Positions 45,055 to 53,814 of a stretch of 64,000 nucleotides of DNA are shown here, in pieces; within the stretch, counting starts at the first letter, position 1; each line of letters begins with the position of its first letter. The notes beneath the pieces were generated by a model. That model did not search any database and had not been told where the DNA came from. It worked only from the letters and a program-made list of their open reading frames with translations. This DNA comes from DAHVFK01 sp035310985 (GTDB lineage Bacteria; Pseudomonadota; Gammaproteobacteria; Burkholderiales; SG8-39). The position numbers and the translations under genes were made by a program. Location: the NCBI GenBank assembly GCA_035310985.1, contig DATGDH010000139.1:1-64000 (forward strand), read 5' to 3'.

Positions 45055-45884
45055 CGTTCCTCCGTTGCCCTGGCCTCGTCGATCGGGCGATAAGCCGTGC
45101 AGGAGACTTGGTACAGGCGACGGTCCTCCAAGCGCAGCGCGCTTAGCGCACCCCCCCACACGCAGCCCGTATCGAGCACCGCGAGCCGCGCCTCGAGCTT
45201 CAGCCCGAGCGCCGACCAGTGGCCGCACACAATGGCAGGCTCAGCGCAATTTCCGCGCAGCGCGAACCAAGGTGCGAAGCCGGGCGGCGACTCGGTTCCC
45301 TTGGCGCGAAACTCCATGACGCCTTCACGAGTGCAGAAGCGCATGCGGGTCATCGCGTTCACGATCACGCGCAAACGGTCCCAGCCGGTGAGCGCATCGC
45401 TCCAGCGGTCCGGCAAGTTCCCGTACATGTGAGCGACGAATTCGCGGTAGCGTGGCGCGGCGAGCGCCTCCTCGACCTCGCGTGCGAGTGCTCGTGCCTG
45501 GTCGATCGACCAGCCGGGCAGTAGGCCCGCATGCACCATGGCGTAGCCAGCCTCGACGTGCATCAGTGGCCGCGTACGCAGCCAGCCTACAAGCTCGCCG
45601 GCGTCCGGCGCGGAGAGTAGGTCGTCGAGGGTGTCCTCCCCGCGGCGTCGAGCGTAACGTTCGTACAGGCAGACGAGATGCAGATCGTGGTTGCCGAGGA
45701 CCACCGTTGCGCGGTCGCCCAGTGCGCGCACCGCGCGCAGGACCTCGAGCGACTTCGGCCCCCGGTTGACGAGGTCGCCGACGAACCACAGCCGGTCGCG
45801 CGCCGCATCGAACCCGATGCGCGCGAGCAGCGCCTGCAGCTCGTCGAAGCACCCCTGCACATCGCCGATCGCGTAGGTCGCCAT
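45051..45884 (-). CDS. apaH: Bis(5'-nucleosyl)-tetraphosphatase, symmetrical (ApaH)
   Basis: 277 aa metallophosphoesterase that splits Ap4A into two ADP. MATYAIGDVQGCFDELQALL, LWFVGDLVNRGPKSLEVLR, VVLGNHDLHLV, MVHAGLLPGWS and CGHWSALGL are the family motifs. The frame runs upstream over comM to 46631, but family sequence starts at the ATG 45882-45884. The neighbour HIT gene is coupled. Confidence 0.95.
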   Translation of the reverse strand: MATYAIGDVQGCFDELQALLARIGFDAARDRLWFVGDLVNRGPKSLEVLRAVRALGDRATVVLGNHDLHLVCLYERYARRRGEDTLDDLLSAPDAGELVGWLRTRPLMHVEAGYAMVHAGLLPGWSIDQARALAREVEEALAAPRYREFVAHMYGNLPDRWSDALTGWDRLRVIVNAMTRMRFCTREGVMEFRAKGTESPPGFAPWFALRGNCAEPAIVCGHWSALGLKLEARLAVLDTGCVWGGALSALRLEDRRLYQVSCTAYRPIDEARATEER

Positions 45885-45910
45885 GGCGGGACCGACTCTA
45901 GCAGATGGTC

Positions 45911-47410
45911 CTAGAACGACGCGTCGAGCCTGCGATACTGGATCGCCTCGGCGATATGCTCGGCCGCGATCACTCGGCTTTCCGCGAGATCCGCGATCGA
46001 GCGCGCAACGCGCAGCACGCGATGATAGGCACGCGCCGAGAGCAGCAGTCGCGCGAGCGCGTGGCGCAATAGCTTGTCGCCGTCCCGGTCGGTACTGCAG
46101 TGGCGGTCGATCTCGCGCGTCTCGAGCAGCGCGTTTGGCTTGCCCTGGCGCTCGGTCTGGTATGCGCGTGCCCGCAGCACGCGCTCGCGGATCGCGCGCG
46201 TGGACTCTGCCGGCGCGTTCGTGAGCAGGTCCGCGTCGCGCGGCGCGGGGACCTCCAGCTTGATATCGATGCGATCGGCGAGCGGACCGGATACCCGTCC
46301 GCGGTAACGGGCGATGCGCTCGGGCGTGCAGCGGCAGCGCCCCCCTGGCGCGCCACAGTGTCCGCACGGACACGGATTCATCGCGGCGAGCAGCTGGAAG
46401 CGTGCCGGAAACTGCGCCTGGCGCGCCGCGCGCGAGATCGATACGCGACCCGATTCCATCGGCTCGCGCAGGGCTTCGAGCACGTCGCGGTCGAACTCCG
46501 GCAACTCGTCCATGAACAGCACACCGTGGTGAGCGAGGGATATCTCCCCGGGACGCGGCAGGTTTCCGCCGCCCACCAGCGCAGCGCTCGAAGCGCTGTG
46601 GTGCGGCGCGCGGAACGGGCGCGCGCCCCACTGGCGCGCATCGAAGCCCGCGCTGGAGACCGACTGGATGGCGGCCACTTCGAGCGCCTCGCCCTCAGAA
46701 AGAGGTGGCAGAATCCCAGGAAATCGCGCTGCCAGCATCGACTTCCCCGTTCCTGGCGGGCCGACCATCAAAACGCTGTGGCTGCCTGCGGCGGCGACCT
46801 CAAGCGCGCGCTTCACCTGCTGCTGGCCTTTCACTTCGTCGAAATCGGAGTAGGCGGGCGGTGTTGCGCGCAGGTCGGCGACATAGGGCTCGAGTGGCGC
46901 TTCGCCGATCAGGTGCGCAACGACCTCGAGCACTGTGCGGACCGGCAGCACGCGCGCTCCCTCCGCGAGCGCGGCCTGTGGCGCGTTGTCCGCAGGCAGC
47001 ACGAAGGCGCGGCCGGCGCCGCGCGCCTGCAGCGCCATGGCGAGCGCCCCACGCACCGGGCGCAGCTCGCCGGTGAGCGACAGTTCGCCTGCGAATTCAT
47101 GGCCGGCAAGCGCCTCGGGCGCCAGCTGGCCGCTTGCGGCGAGCACGCCGAGCGCAATCGGAAGGTCGAAGCGGCTCGAATCCTTCGGCAGATCGGCGGG
47201 CGCGAGATTCACCGTGATGCGGCGCGCCGGGAATTCGAAGTGCGCGTGGTTTAGCGCCGCGCGCACGCGGTCTTTTGCCTCGCGCACCTCGGCGTCGGGC
47301 AGGCCGACGATGTGGAATGCGGGCAGTCCTGGTCCGAGGTGCACTTCGACCGTGACTTCCGGAGCATCGATTCCGGCGAGCGCGCGGCTCGCCACCACCG
47401 CCAGCGGCAT
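45911..47410 (-). CDS. comM: ComM/YifB-type Mg-chelatase-like AAA+ helicase
   Basis: 499 aa. N-terminal ChlI/Lon-like domain (HIVGLPDAEVREAKDRVRAA, FPARRITVNLAPADLPKDSS), AAA+ domain with Walker A VGPPGTGKSMLAARFPG and Walker B GVLFMDELPEF, plus a C-terminal zinc-type cluster (CPCGHCG, CRCTP). ComM promotes branch migration during natural transformation in Vibrio and Haemophilus. With the Chp/type IV pilus operon elsewhere in the window this fits a piliated, possibly competent bacterium, which is an inference. Confidence 0.93.
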   Translation of the reverse strand: MPLAVVASRALAGIDAPEVTVEVHLGPGLPAFHIVGLPDAEVREAKDRVRAALNHAHFEFPARRITVNLAPADLPKDSSRFDLPIALGVLAASGQLAPEALAGHEFAGELSLTGELRPVRGALAMALQARGAGRAFVLPADNAPQAALAEGARVLPVRTVLEVVAHLIGEAPLEPYVADLRATPPAYSDFDEVKGQQQVKRALEVAAAGSHSVLMVGPPGTGKSMLAARFPGILPPLSEGEALEVAAIQSVSSAGFDARQWGARPFRAPHHSASSAALVGGGNLPRPGEISLAHHGVLFMDELPEFDRDVLEALREPMESGRVSISRAARQAQFPARFQLLAAMNPCPCGHCGAPGGRCRCTPERIARYRGRVSGPLADRIDIKLEVPAPRDADLLTNAPAESTRAIRERVLRARAYQTERQGKPNALLETREIDRHCSTDRDGDKLLRHALARLLLSARAYHRVLRVARSIADLAESRVIAAEHIAEAIQYRRLDASF

Positions 47411-47473
47411 GGGGCCCCCCCGGACGCGCAGTGTGGCGTCTTGAGGGACAAACGCAGCCGGTGGGCGAGCCGT

Positions 47474-47725
47474 TTACTGCGCCGGGGGCTCGTCGCGTCG
47501 CGACTCGAGTTCGGTGACGCGGGCTTCGAGCGCTTCGAGCTTCGCTTGCGCCCGCTCCACTATCTTCTTCTGCACGTTGAAGTCCTCGCGCGCCACGAGG
47601 TCGAAGCGATCGAAGAAGGCGGAGAGCAACGCGCGCAGGTTCTTTTCCATGTCCTGCGCCGGGCCGTCGCGCACCGCCTGCGTGATGCGTCTACCGAGCT
47701 CGTCGAGCAAGCTGCGATCGATCAT
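47474..47725 (-). CDS. ubiK: UbiK (BMFP/YqiC) ubiquinone biosynthesis accessory factor
   Basis: 83 aa. MIDRSLLDELGRRITQAVRD at the N-terminus and a C-terminal trimeric coiled coil (VERAQAKLEALEARVTELES) are typical of UbiK, which helps the Ubi complex with UbiJ. The ATG at 47723-47725 was chosen; an upstream extension to 47845 looks non-coding. It is transcribed away from torF. Confidence 0.87.
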   Translation of the reverse strand: MIDRSLLDELGRRITQAVRDGPAQDMEKNLRALLSAFFDRFDLVAREDFNVQKKIVERAQAKLEALEARVTELESRRDEPPAQ

Positions 47726-47801
47726 GTTCCTGGATACCCAAACGGGATTGCAGCTTAACGCAGCTCCCCGCGCACCGCTTTGACGCCCGCCCTGGAGGTC
47801 C

Positions 47802-47818
47802 CGCACCAAAACAGTGCG
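47802..47818. promoter_or_regulatory. Candidate NtrC binding site upstream of torF-glnK-amtB
   Basis: CGCACC-AAAAC-AGTGCG matches the NtrC dyad (TGCACC-N5-GGTGCA) at 9 of 12 arm positions and lies about 95 bp before the expected start of transcription. A weaker copy, CGCACC-GCTTT-GACGCC (47771-47787), lies 31 bp further upstream, about three helical turns, the spacing seen in tandem NtrC enhancers. Confidence 0.5.
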
Positions 47819-47879
47819 CAGCCCCCTGTATAGCCTCTGCGTCATATGTTAAGTACGTGAATAATGGAGAGAATATATC

Positions 47880-47894
47880 TGGCACGGCGAATGC
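47880..47894 (+). promoter_or_regulatory. Sigma-54 (-24/-12) promoter of torF-glnK-amtB
   Basis: TGGCACG-GCGA-ATGC: the -24 element is a full consensus match and the -12 element has one change (ATGC for TTGC). The GG and GC dinucleotides are exactly 10 bp apart. The torF ATG is 54 nt downstream. Together with glnK and amtB this points to nitrogen control by RpoN. Confidence 0.8.
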
Positions 47895-47948
47895 TAATCG
47901 CATGAAGGGTTTCTATCTTCTTCCGTTCACCTAGGGGAGTCTCTGATC

Positions 47949-48734
47949 ATGCGAAAGAGTATTCTGGCGCTTTCTGTCGCCGCAGCCATAGGCGCGCCGG
48001 CGCTTGCGTCCGCCCAGCAGGCCGCGGCCACGCCGCCGTATACGTTCACCGGAAACGTATCCCTCGCCTCCGAATACCTCTATCGAGGCATTGCGCAGAC
48101 CCGGGGCAAGCCGGCGATCCAAGGCGGATTCGACTTTGCCCACTCGAGCGGCTTTTACCTCGGCACTTGGGGGTCCAATATCAGCTGGATCAGCGACTCC
48201 GTGCCCGGCGCAAGCGCAAGCATGGAGTGGGACGTCTACGGCGGCTACAAGGGCAGCTTCGCCAAAGACTTCGGCTACGACGTCGGTGCGCTGAGCTACA
48301 TCTATCCGGGCACCGGGTTCGGGAGCTTCGACCCCAACACGACCGAAATCTACGGCGCCTTGAGCTGGAAGTGGCTCACGGCGAAGTACTCCTACAGCGT
48401 GACCAAGCTGTTCGGATGGGTGAATCCCACCACCGGCGAGGATTCGAAAGGTAGCGGCTACTTCGATTTGACCGGCAACTTCGACCTCGGCAGCGGCTTT
48501 GCGCTGGTCGCCCACGGCGGCTACCAAGACGTGCGTCATTACGGAGACGCGAGCTATACCGATTGGAAGCTCGGCGCAACGAAGGACCTCGGCTTTGGGA
48601 CCCTTGGCCTCTTCTACTCCGACACGAACGCGAACGCCGACTGCGGCGGTGTCGCCACCCAGAACCCCTATTGCGTGAACAACTACGACCTTGGCAAAGG
48701 CCGCTTTTTGGTCACTTTCAGCAAGACCCTATAG
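47949..48734 (+). CDS. TorF / Gcw_chp family outer-membrane protein (putative porin)
   Basis: 261 aa. The signal peptide MRKSILALSVAAAIGAPALASA precedes a beta-barrel-like sequence with alternating aromatic strands (FTGNVSLASEYLYRGIAQT, GFDFAHSSGFYLGTWGSNI, WDVYGGYKG) and a C-terminal strand GRFLVTFSKTL. This is the TIGR02001/TorF pattern. It is the first gene behind the sigma-54 promoter and precedes glnK by 36 nt, so it may let small nitrogen compounds cross the outer membrane; that role is inference. Confidence 0.85.
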   Translation: MRKSILALSVAAAIGAPALASAQQAAATPPYTFTGNVSLASEYLYRGIAQTRGKPAIQGGFDFAHSSGFYLGTWGSNISWISDSVPGASASMEWDVYGGYKGSFAKDFGYDVGALSYIYPGTGFGSFDPNTTEIYGALSWKWLTAKYSYSVTKLFGWVNPTTGEDSKGSGYFDLTGNFDLGSGFALVAHGGYQDVRHYGDASYTDWKLGATKDLGFGTLGLFYSDTNANADCGGVATQNPYCVNNYDLGKGRFLVTFSKTL

Positions 48735-48770
48735 GGCAAGGCGAGTGCTACCCAAGGCTAAGGAGCCAAC

Positions 48771-49109
48771 ATGAAATTCGTAACTGCAATCATCAAGCCG
48801 TTCAAGCTCGACGAGGTGCGCGAAGCGCTCTCTGCGATCGGCGTGCAAGGGGTCACCGTGACCGAGGTGAAGGGCTTCGGCAGGCAGAAAGGCCATACCG
48901 AGCTGTATCGCGGCGCGGAATACGTGGTCGACTTCCTGCCCAAGGTGAAAGTCGAGGCCGCAATCAAGTCCGAGATGTTGGACCAGGTCCTCGAGGCGAT
49001 CGAGAAGGCCGCCAACACCGGGAAGATCGGCGACGGAAAGATCTTCGTGTTCGACCTCGAAAAAGTCATCCGCATCCGCACCGGTGAAACCGATGCGGCG
49101 GCACTTTAG
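48771..49109 (+). CDS. glnK: PII nitrogen regulatory protein GlnK
   Basis: 112 aa. MKFVTAIIKPFKLDEVREAL, T-loop with uridylylation site Tyr51 (LYRGAEYVVDFLPK) and IGDGKIFVFDLEKVIRIRTGE. It senses ATP/ADP and 2-oxoglutarate and blocks AmtB when nitrogen is plentiful. AAGGAG lies 6 nt before the ATG. Pairing with amtB 10 nt downstream identifies it as GlnK rather than GlnB. Confidence 0.96.
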   Translation: MKFVTAIIKPFKLDEVREALSAIGVQGVTVTEVKGFGRQKGHTELYRGAEYVVDFLPKVKVEAAIKSEMLDQVLEAIEKAANTGKIGDGKIFVFDLEKVIRIRTGETDAAAL

Positions 49110-49119
49110 GGAGACCGAA

Positions 49120-50550
49120 ATGAGAAAGCTCTTTTCAATCCTAGCCCTGCTGGCCCTGACCGGCGCATTTGCCGGCCAGGTCTCAGCGGAGGCAACCAGG
49201 TCCGAGCCTTTGTTGTTGGCGCAGGCAACGCCGGCGCCTGCGTCTGCGGCAGCCTCAGCGCCCGCCGCCCCTGCGCCTGCGGCAGCCCCAGCGCCTGCGC
49301 CCAAGGAGGCGGTGTCGGCCGACGCCGATCCGAGCATCAACTCCGGTGACACGGCGTGGATGCTCACGTCAATGGCCTTGGTGCTGATGATGACGATACC
49401 CGGCCTCGGCCTCTTCTACGCCGGCATGGTACGTAAGAAGAACGTGCTCGCCACGCTTGCGCAGAGCTTCGTCGTCACCTGCCTCGTGACGGTACTGTGG
49501 TACATGATCGGCTACACGCTCGCCTTCACTAACGGAGGCTCGTTCGTTGGCGATCTCTCGCGCCTGTTCTTGCAGGGCATGGAGAAGACCACGGTGAGCG
49601 GCCTGTCGGGCGCCGTGCCTGAGTCGGTTTTCATGAGCTTCCAGATGACCTTCGCGATCATCACCCCCGCGCTGATCGCAGGTGCGTTTGCCGATCGCAT
49701 GAAGTTCTCCGCAGTTGTGTGGTTCATGGGTCTTTGGCTGATCTTCGTGTACTCGCCTATCGCGCACTGGGTATGGGCTCCGACCGGCTGGCTTGCCAAG
49801 ATGGGCGCGCTCGACTTCGCAGGTGGCACCGTCGTGCACATCAATGCCGGAGTCGCGGGCCTCGTGTGTGCGCTGGTGCTCGGTAAGCGTGTCGGCTACG
49901 GCAAAGAACCAATGGCCCCGCACAACCTGGTGCTCACGATGATCGGCGCCTCGCTCCTGTGGGTGGGCTGGTTCGGGTTCAATGCTGGATCGGCGGTCAG
50001 CGCCGGCGGACGCGCCGGAATGGCCATGACCGTCACGCAGATTGCCACCGCCACCGCGGCGCTCGCCTGGATGTTCGCGGAGTGGATGGCCAAGGGCAAA
50101 CCCAGCCTGCTGGGCATGTGCTCGGGGGCGGTGGCGGGTCTGGTCGCGATCACCCCGGCTTCGGGCTTCGTGGGCCCGACGGGCGCCTTCATCATCGGCA
50201 TCGCCGGCGGCGTGATCTGCTTCTGGACCGCGACCTACATGAAGAACTTGATCGGCTACGACGACTCGCTGGACGCCTTTGGCGTGCACGGCATCGGCGG
50301 AACGGTCGGTGCAATCCTGACCGGCGTGTTTGCAGTCAAGGCGATCGGCGGCACGGCAGGCGTGCTCGAGGGCAACGGCGGGCAGATCCTCACCCAGCTG
50401 ATCGCCGTAGGCGCGGTCGCGGCTTACGATGCGATCGCGACCTTCATCATCCTCAAGCTTGTCGACATGTTCATCGGCCTGCGCGTCACGGAAGAGCAGG
50501 AGCGCGAAGGCCTGGACATCACTCAGCACGGCGAGCAAGTCGTCAGCTGA
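49120..50550 (+). CDS. amtB: Ammonium transporter AmtB
   Basis: 476 aa. Signal peptide MRKLFSILALLALTGAFAGQ, then a 40-residue Ala/Pro linker, then the 11-helix Amt core. The twin histidines are present (GGTVVHINAG and FGVHGIGGTVGA), with the Asp in ALDFAGG and the Phe-gate region SFQMTFAIITPALIAGAFADRM. The ATG at 49120-49122 has a GGGAG site; an upstream in-frame start (49084) would overlap glnK. The terminator follows at 50608. Confidence 0.95.
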   Translation: MRKLFSILALLALTGAFAGQVSAEATRSEPLLLAQATPAPASAAASAPAAPAPAAAPAPAPKEAVSADADPSINSGDTAWMLTSMALVLMMTIPGLGLFYAGMVRKKNVLATLAQSFVVTCLVTVLWYMIGYTLAFTNGGSFVGDLSRLFLQGMEKTTVSGLSGAVPESVFMSFQMTFAIITPALIAGAFADRMKFSAVVWFMGLWLIFVYSPIAHWVWAPTGWLAKMGALDFAGGTVVHINAGVAGLVCALVLGKRVGYGKEPMAPHNLVLTMIGASLLWVGWFGFNAGSAVSAGGRAGMAMTVTQIATATAALAWMFAEWMAKGKPSLLGMCSGAVAGLVAITPASGFVGPTGAFIIGIAGGVICFWTATYMKNLIGYDDSLDAFGVHGIGGTVGAILTGVFAVKAIGGTAGVLEGNGGQILTQLIAVGAVAAYDAIATFIILKLVDMFIGLRVTEEQEREGLDITQHGEQVVS

Positions 50551-50607
50551 GCGCCAAGGCGGCGCCGTCGGCGACGGCCGGCAACAGCGCCTAGCCCGGC
50601 CTTCCGA

Positions 50608-50636
50608 GACGGACCTTCGGGTCCGTCTTTTTTTTT
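50608..50636 (+). terminator. Rho-independent terminator after amtB
   Basis: Perfect 8-bp stem GACGGACC / GGTCCGTC with a TTCG tetraloop, followed by nine T. It ends the torF-glnK-amtB unit and separates it from the CoA-ligase genes. Confidence 0.92.
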
Positions 50637-50705
50637 CCGCGCCCGGTAGCTTAGGATGGCAAGTTAACATCCCGGGATCCCATCCCGCGGAGCGTCGGAG
50701 GGGCA

Positions 50706-52229
50706 ATGCCGGGCCAACTCAACGCAGCCGACGTATTGCTCGCACACGCGGGTGAAGCGTCGCTGCGCGCGCAGCCCGCGATCCTGCAGGCGGGGGGCAG
50801 CGTCAGCTACGGCGAACTTGCACAGCTTGCTGCCCGGGTCGCGAGCGCCCTGCGCGGCGCGGGTCTCGCGCCGGGCGAGCGGATATGCATGCTGATGGAC
50901 GACTCGCCGATGTTCTGCGCCACGTTTCTCGGCGCGCTCATGGCCGGATTGGTCGCCGTGCCCGTGAATACGCGCCTGACGCCATCTGACGTCGGCTTCA
51001 TTCTCGCCGACAGCGAAGCACGGCTTGTGCTGTTCGATCCCGCGCATTCCTCGCTCGCCGCACAGGCGGCGGGCGTCCGCACCCGGCTCCAGGCGGCGCG
51101 CGGCGGACCGGGGTCGCTGGAGGCGCTGGCGCGCGAGGTTGCGCCGATGGAGGCTTCGCATCCGACACGCGCGGATGAGCCCGCCTTCTGGCTCTACTCC
51201 TCTGGCACGACCGGCCGGCCCAAGGCGATCTTGCATAGCCACGCCAATGCGTCACGGGCGGGCAAGCTATTGCGTGAAGTGGCCTCGGTGCGCCCCGGGA
51301 CGGTGATCCTCGCCACCTCGAAGCTGTTCTTTGCCTTCGCGCTGGACAACGCTTTCACCGGTGCGCTCGTCTGCGGTGCCACGACGATCCTGAACGACGA
51401 ATGGCCGGAGCCCGAGACGATCGCGGCGCAGGTTGAGCACCACCGTCCGGGAGTCTTCTTCACGGTGCCGACCTTCTTTCGGCGGCTACTCGCGCTTCCC
51501 AGAGAGAAGCTGGCGCCGTTCGCGCGCATCCCGTTCGTGGCGACCGGCGGCGAGCGCCTGCCTGACGCGATCCTGCGCCAGTGGCGCGCCGTCGTGGGCA
51601 CCGAGATCCTCGTCTGCTACGGCATGTCCGAAACGTTCTGCAACGCGATCTCCAACTTTCCTGGTCGCATGCGAGACGGCAGCACCGGAGTGCCGCTCGC
51701 CGGCGTGCAGACGCGCATCGTCGATGGCGCAGGCGCCGAGGTCGGTCCGGGCGAACCCGGGGTCCTGTGGCTGCGGCATCCGTCGCTTGCGCTCGGCTAC
51801 AAGGATCCTGTGGCGACCGCGCAGGCGTTCCGCGAGGGCTGGTTTTGTACGGGTGACCTGTTCACGCGCGACGCGGACGGCTACTTCTACCATCAGGGCA
51901 GGTCCGATGAGCTGTACAAGGTGGCCGGGCAGTGGGTCCGGCCGGCCGAGCTCGAGGAAGCGGTGCTTCTCGATGAGAACGTGCGCGAAGCCGCCTGCGT
52001 CGTGGTGCCCGATCGGGACGGCTTCGACCGGTTGGCGCTTTTCGTGGTGCCGCGCGACGCGCCCGGAGCCGCCGCCTCCGCTGCCGAGCGCTGCGCCGCC
52101 ACCCTGCCCAGGCACAGTCAGCCGAAGTGGATACGCGAAGTGAGAGAATTGCCGCGCACCGCGACTGGCAAGATCCAGCGCTTTCGTCTGCGCGCGCAAT
52201 TGAGTGCGGAATTCGGGTCGACGCAATGA
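50706..52229 (+). CDS. Benzoate-CoA ligase-like adenylate-forming enzyme (copy 1)
   Basis: 507 aa ANL-family ligase. P-loop-like FWLYSSGTTGRPKAILHSH, the aromatic-acid region LATSKLFFAFALDNAF, CYGMSETFCNAIS, the GDLFTRDADGYFYHQGRSDELYKVAGQWV hinge region and the catalytic Lys in ATGKIQRFRLR. The layout is closest to benzoate/hydroxybenzoate/2-aminobenzoate-CoA ligases, whose substrate choice cannot be read here. The second copy starts 8 nt downstream. Confidence 0.83.
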   Translation: MPGQLNAADVLLAHAGEASLRAQPAILQAGGSVSYGELAQLAARVASALRGAGLAPGERICMLMDDSPMFCATFLGALMAGLVAVPVNTRLTPSDVGFILADSEARLVLFDPAHSSLAAQAAGVRTRLQAARGGPGSLEALAREVAPMEASHPTRADEPAFWLYSSGTTGRPKAILHSHANASRAGKLLREVASVRPGTVILATSKLFFAFALDNAFTGALVCGATTILNDEWPEPETIAAQVEHHRPGVFFTVPTFFRRLLALPREKLAPFARIPFVATGGERLPDAILRQWRAVVGTEILVCYGMSETFCNAISNFPGRMRDGSTGVPLAGVQTRIVDGAGAEVGPGEPGVLWLRHPSLALGYKDPVATAQAFREGWFCTGDLFTRDADGYFYHQGRSDELYKVAGQWVRPAELEEAVLLDENVREAACVVVPDRDGFDRLALFVVPRDAPGAAASAAERCAATLPRHSQPKWIREVRELPRTATGKIQRFRLRAQLSAEFGSTQ

Positions 52230-52236
52230 GATCACG

Positions 52237-53772
52237 ATGAACGGGGCTGAACACCTCCTTGGCGAGGCCGCGCTCGAACGTCACGCGGCGCGTTTGGCAC
52301 TGATTTTCGGCGACGAGCGCATCACCTACGGCGAACTCGCGCGGCGGGTGCGGCAGGCTGCGGGCGCGCTAGCCGCTCTTGGCGTGGCGCCGGGCGATCG
52401 TGTGCTTCTGCTAATGCGCGATACGCCCGCCCTAGCCACAGCTTGGCTCGGATGCCTTTGGCATGGCGCGGTCGCGATCGCGCTAAACAGTCAGCTCTCC
52501 GAGGACGAGCTGCGCTTCGTGCGCTCGGACAGCGGTGCACGCCTGGCGATCGTCGAGGACGTGTTCGCCAGTGCATTTCCTGCCTTTATCACCGCCCTGA
52601 CGCAAGAGCGCAGGGTCGCAGTTTCCGGGCGTGCACCAGGCTGGGTTCCGTCGTGGGATGAAGCCGTGCTGAGCGCCACCGCCCGACAGGAATGCTTCCT
52701 TGCGCGTCCGGACGACGCTGCGTTCTGGCTCTACTCGTCGGGCACCACTGGCCGGCCAAAAGGCATTATCCACACGCACAAGGATCTGCTGCCGGCCGGG
52801 CAGGTGATGCGCGACGTCGTGCGCATCGAACCCGGCGAGAAGGTGCTCACCACGTCGCGCCTGTTCTTCGCCTACGGGCTCGAGCACGCGCTGCTCGGTG
52901 TGCTCGCGGTGGGCGCTACCTCGGTGCTGCACACGGACTGGTCCGATGTCGCGCGCGTGTGCGCGCTCGTGGCCGAGCATAGACCGGCGGCCTTTTTTAG
53001 CGTCCCATCGTTCTACCGCCGCCTGCTCGCGCTGGGCTCCAGCGCGCTCGCGCCTTTCGCGGGAGTACGGCACTGCTTCGCCGCAGGCGAGCGTCTTCCG
53101 GAGGCCATGGTTGAGCAATGGCGCAACGCCGTCGGCCGCGAGATCCTGTCGATATACGGCATGTCCGAGACCTTCTCGGTAGCCATGGTGACCCCCGTCG
53201 GCACCTCGAACGGCCGTCGCACCGGGCGCCTGCTTCCCGGCGTCGAGGCGCGGCTGACGGCGCTCGAAGGTCACCCGGCCGCCGTCGCGGAGCCCGGCGT
53301 GCTGTGGCTGCGGCATCCTGCGCTGGCGCTCGGTTATGCGAACCGCAAAGAGCTGACCCGCGAGCAATTCCGCGACGGCTGGTTCTGCACCAAGGACGTT
53401 TTCGTACGCGATGCGGAAGGCTTCTACGCGCATCAGGGCCGCGCGGACGAGCTGGTGAAGGTCGCCGGGCAATGGGTAAAGCCGGGCGAACTCGAGGAGG
53501 CCGTGCTTGGCGAACCCTCGATCGCCGAGGCGGTATGCGTGCTGGTGCCCGATGCCGACGGCTTCGACCGGCTCGCGCTGTTCGTCGCGCCGATGGGAGA
53601 GCCGGAGGCCGCGGTAGCGGCCGCGGCGCGCGCCTGCGAAGTAAAGCTGCCGCGTCACAAGCGGCCTAAATGGATACGCGCCGCACAGGACCTGCCGCGC
53701 ACGTCGACTGGCAAGATCCAACGCTTCAAGCTGCGCGAAATTCTGCAGCGCGAATTCCAAGCCAAGGCATAG
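52237..53772 (+). CDS. Benzoate-CoA ligase-like adenylate-forming enzyme (copy 2)
   Basis: 511 aa paralog of the gene before it, with the same motifs: FWLYSSGTTGRPKGIIHTH, LTTSRLFFAYGLEHALLG, IYGMSETFSVAM, the KDVFVRDAEGFYAHQGRADELVKVAGQWV hinge and catalytic Lys in STGKIQRFKLR. Both copies keep the key residues, so neither looks decayed. The ATG at 52237-52239 starts just after the upstream stop. LFFAYGLEHA is closer to classical benzoate-CoA ligases than the LFFAFALDNA of copy 1. Confidence 0.84.
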   Translation: MNGAEHLLGEAALERHAARLALIFGDERITYGELARRVRQAAGALAALGVAPGDRVLLLMRDTPALATAWLGCLWHGAVAIALNSQLSEDELRFVRSDSGARLAIVEDVFASAFPAFITALTQERRVAVSGRAPGWVPSWDEAVLSATARQECFLARPDDAAFWLYSSGTTGRPKGIIHTHKDLLPAGQVMRDVVRIEPGEKVLTTSRLFFAYGLEHALLGVLAVGATSVLHTDWSDVARVCALVAEHRPAAFFSVPSFYRRLLALGSSALAPFAGVRHCFAAGERLPEAMVEQWRNAVGREILSIYGMSETFSVAMVTPVGTSNGRRTGRLLPGVEARLTALEGHPAAVAEPGVLWLRHPALALGYANRKELTREQFRDGWFCTKDVFVRDAEGFYAHQGRADELVKVAGQWVKPGELEEAVLGEPSIAEAVCVLVPDADGFDRLALFVAPMGEPEAAVAAAARACEVKLPRHKRPKWIRAAQDLPRTSTGKIQRFKLREILQREFQAKA

Positions 53773-53814
53773 AATCGCGCTTTTTTGAACGCGGCACTTC
53801 ACCCAGAGGACAGC

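Noticed and set aside
45051..46631. Apparent 526-aa N-terminally extended apaH
   Set aside because: The extension crosses comM in a wrong frame; family sequence begins at MATYAIGDVQGC.
50637..50705. Second copy of the TetR operator before the CoA-ligase genes
   Set aside because: No TGAATGA/TCATTCA half-site was found there; the short palindromes around CCCGGGATCCC are unrelated.
53770..53775. TAGAAT as a promoter for the hydrolase-isomerase pair
   Set aside because: It overlaps the stop of the second ligase and has no -35; the genes are more simply read as part of the ligase transcript.
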